Shown here piece after piece: positions 5,795-6,219 of a stretch of DNA of 6,219 nt. This DNA comes from Candidatus Cloacimonadota bacterium. GTDB lineage: Bacteria > Cloacimonadota > Cloacimonadia > Cloacimonadales > TCS61. The notes beneath the pieces are model-generated. The model was not told where the DNA came from, searched no databases, and worked only from the letters and a program-made list of their open reading frames with translations. Both the position numbers and the translations under genes were made by a program. The DNA is taken from NCBI GenBank assembly GCA_018654125.1, contig JABIME010000040.1, positions 1 through 6,219 of the forward strand, written 5' to 3'. How positions within the stretch are numbered: position 1 is the first letter of the stretch; each line of letters starts with the position of its first letter.

Positions 5795-6219
5795 ATGAAA
5801 AAGATAATAATACTATTGATATTATTCATAAGTTCAATTTCTTTCTGTATAGATTTTGCTGAAATCAATGAAAGTGAAACTGTGCTGGAAATGCAAATTG
5901 AAAATGAATTAGCCGATAGAGTTCAAGATTTTCTGGATCCGCTAATTGGCAAAACTCTCGTTTTTGTAGATCTCGAATTGGAATATCCGCAAGTAAAGAG
6001 AGAATTCTATGGAATCGAAGTTGATCCGGATCAAAGTTTGCCGGGACTTCCTGTCGCAAAATCTACTGATACTACCGATAATTTTGGCTTAGAGAACAAA
6101 AAGGATATGACGCGTATTATCTCAAAAAACATCAATATTATCATGTCAGATAAAATAAGTGAAGAGAAAAGAACAGAAATAGAAGAACTTCTAAATGAGT
6201 GGTTAAAGATAGATTCATC
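5795..6219 (+). CDS. Secreted protein of uncertain family, possibly FliF/SpoIIIAG RBM3-like (3' truncated by window)
   Basis: The frame is open to the window end (141 codons seen, no stop). The protein starts with a signal peptide or anchor (MKKIIILLILFISSISFC); the Cys at 18 follows Phe, so it is a poor lipobox and lipoprotein status is doubtful. The mature part has a helix-then-strand unit at about 38-64 (ADRVQDFLDPLIGK then LVFVDLELEY), a Pro/Gly/Thr-rich loop at about 76-96 (LPGLPVAKST), and a strand-then-helix unit at about 105-140 (IISKNINIIMSDKISEEKR then IEELLNEWLKI). This order resembles the third ring-building motif of the flagellar MS-ring protein FliF and of SpoIIIAG, where a variable loop separates two halves. 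The N-terminal ring domains of FliF are missing. The resemblance was judged by eye and is weak at residue level. It begins 14 bases after the receiver gene, so it probably belongs to the same operon. If not RBM3-like, it is simply an unrecognised exported protein. Confidence 0.8.
   Translation, partial: MKKIIILLILFISSISFCIDFAEINESETVLEMQIENELADRVQDFLDPLIGKTLVFVDLELEYPQVKREFYGIEVDPDQSLPGLPVAKSTDTTDNFGLENKKDMTRIISKNINIIMSDKISEEKRTEIEELLNEWLKIDS

Noticed and set aside
5865..6059. Minus-strand open frame opposite the last gene
   Set aside because: The + strand frame has a ribosome binding site, a signal peptide and alternating helix/strand patterning; the reverse frame has none of these.

Overview
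The window is a dense, AT-rich stretch of bacterial DNA with six genes, all on the + strand. Junctions are overlaps or gaps of no more than 14 bases, and no convincing terminator or promoter is visible, so it reads as the interior of one operon. Both end genes run off the window. The AT-rich coding, Ile/Lys/Asn/Glu-rich proteins, a Wza-type outer-membrane exporter (so a diderm cell) and an LCP-like protein suggest a poorly cultivated diderm lineage, perhaps in the FCB superphylum (Cloacimonadota/Marinimicrobia-like). That placement is an inference from style, not a match.

Region 1 (1-3046) is an exopolysaccharide or capsule export module. It starts with the C-terminal part of a Wzz/BY-kinase polysaccharide co-polymerase (membrane helix, divergent Walker motifs, tyrosine cluster, unusual tail). 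Next is a membrane-anchored protein joining an SLBB domain to a LytR-CpsA-Psr (LCP) fold whose usual catalytic Arg/Asp positions are replaced. The third gene is a small Wza-like export protein (signal peptide, poly_export domain, SLBB, C-terminal hydrophobic helix). No glycosyltransferase, flippase or polymerase lies in the window.

Region 2 (3052-5780) is a signalling module: a soluble hybrid histidine kinase (PAS-HisKA-HATPase-REC-REC-Hpt), overlapping by four bases a stand-alone receiver with no output domain. All phosphotransfer residues appear intact, so a relay His-Asp-(Asp)-His-Asp ending on the free receiver is plausible.

Region 3 (5795-6219, cut by the window end) begins a secreted protein that I do not firmly recognise. 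Its order of motifs resembles the ring-building RBM3-type periplasmic domain of FliF/SpoIIIAG.

Working model (inference): the kinase/receiver pair controls, by phosphorylation and protein contact rather than transcription, either the polysaccharide exporter encoded upstream or an envelope assembly encoded downstream. The points most worth checking are the SLBB-LCP fusion with a degenerate active site and the possible ring-forming protein following an output-less receiver.
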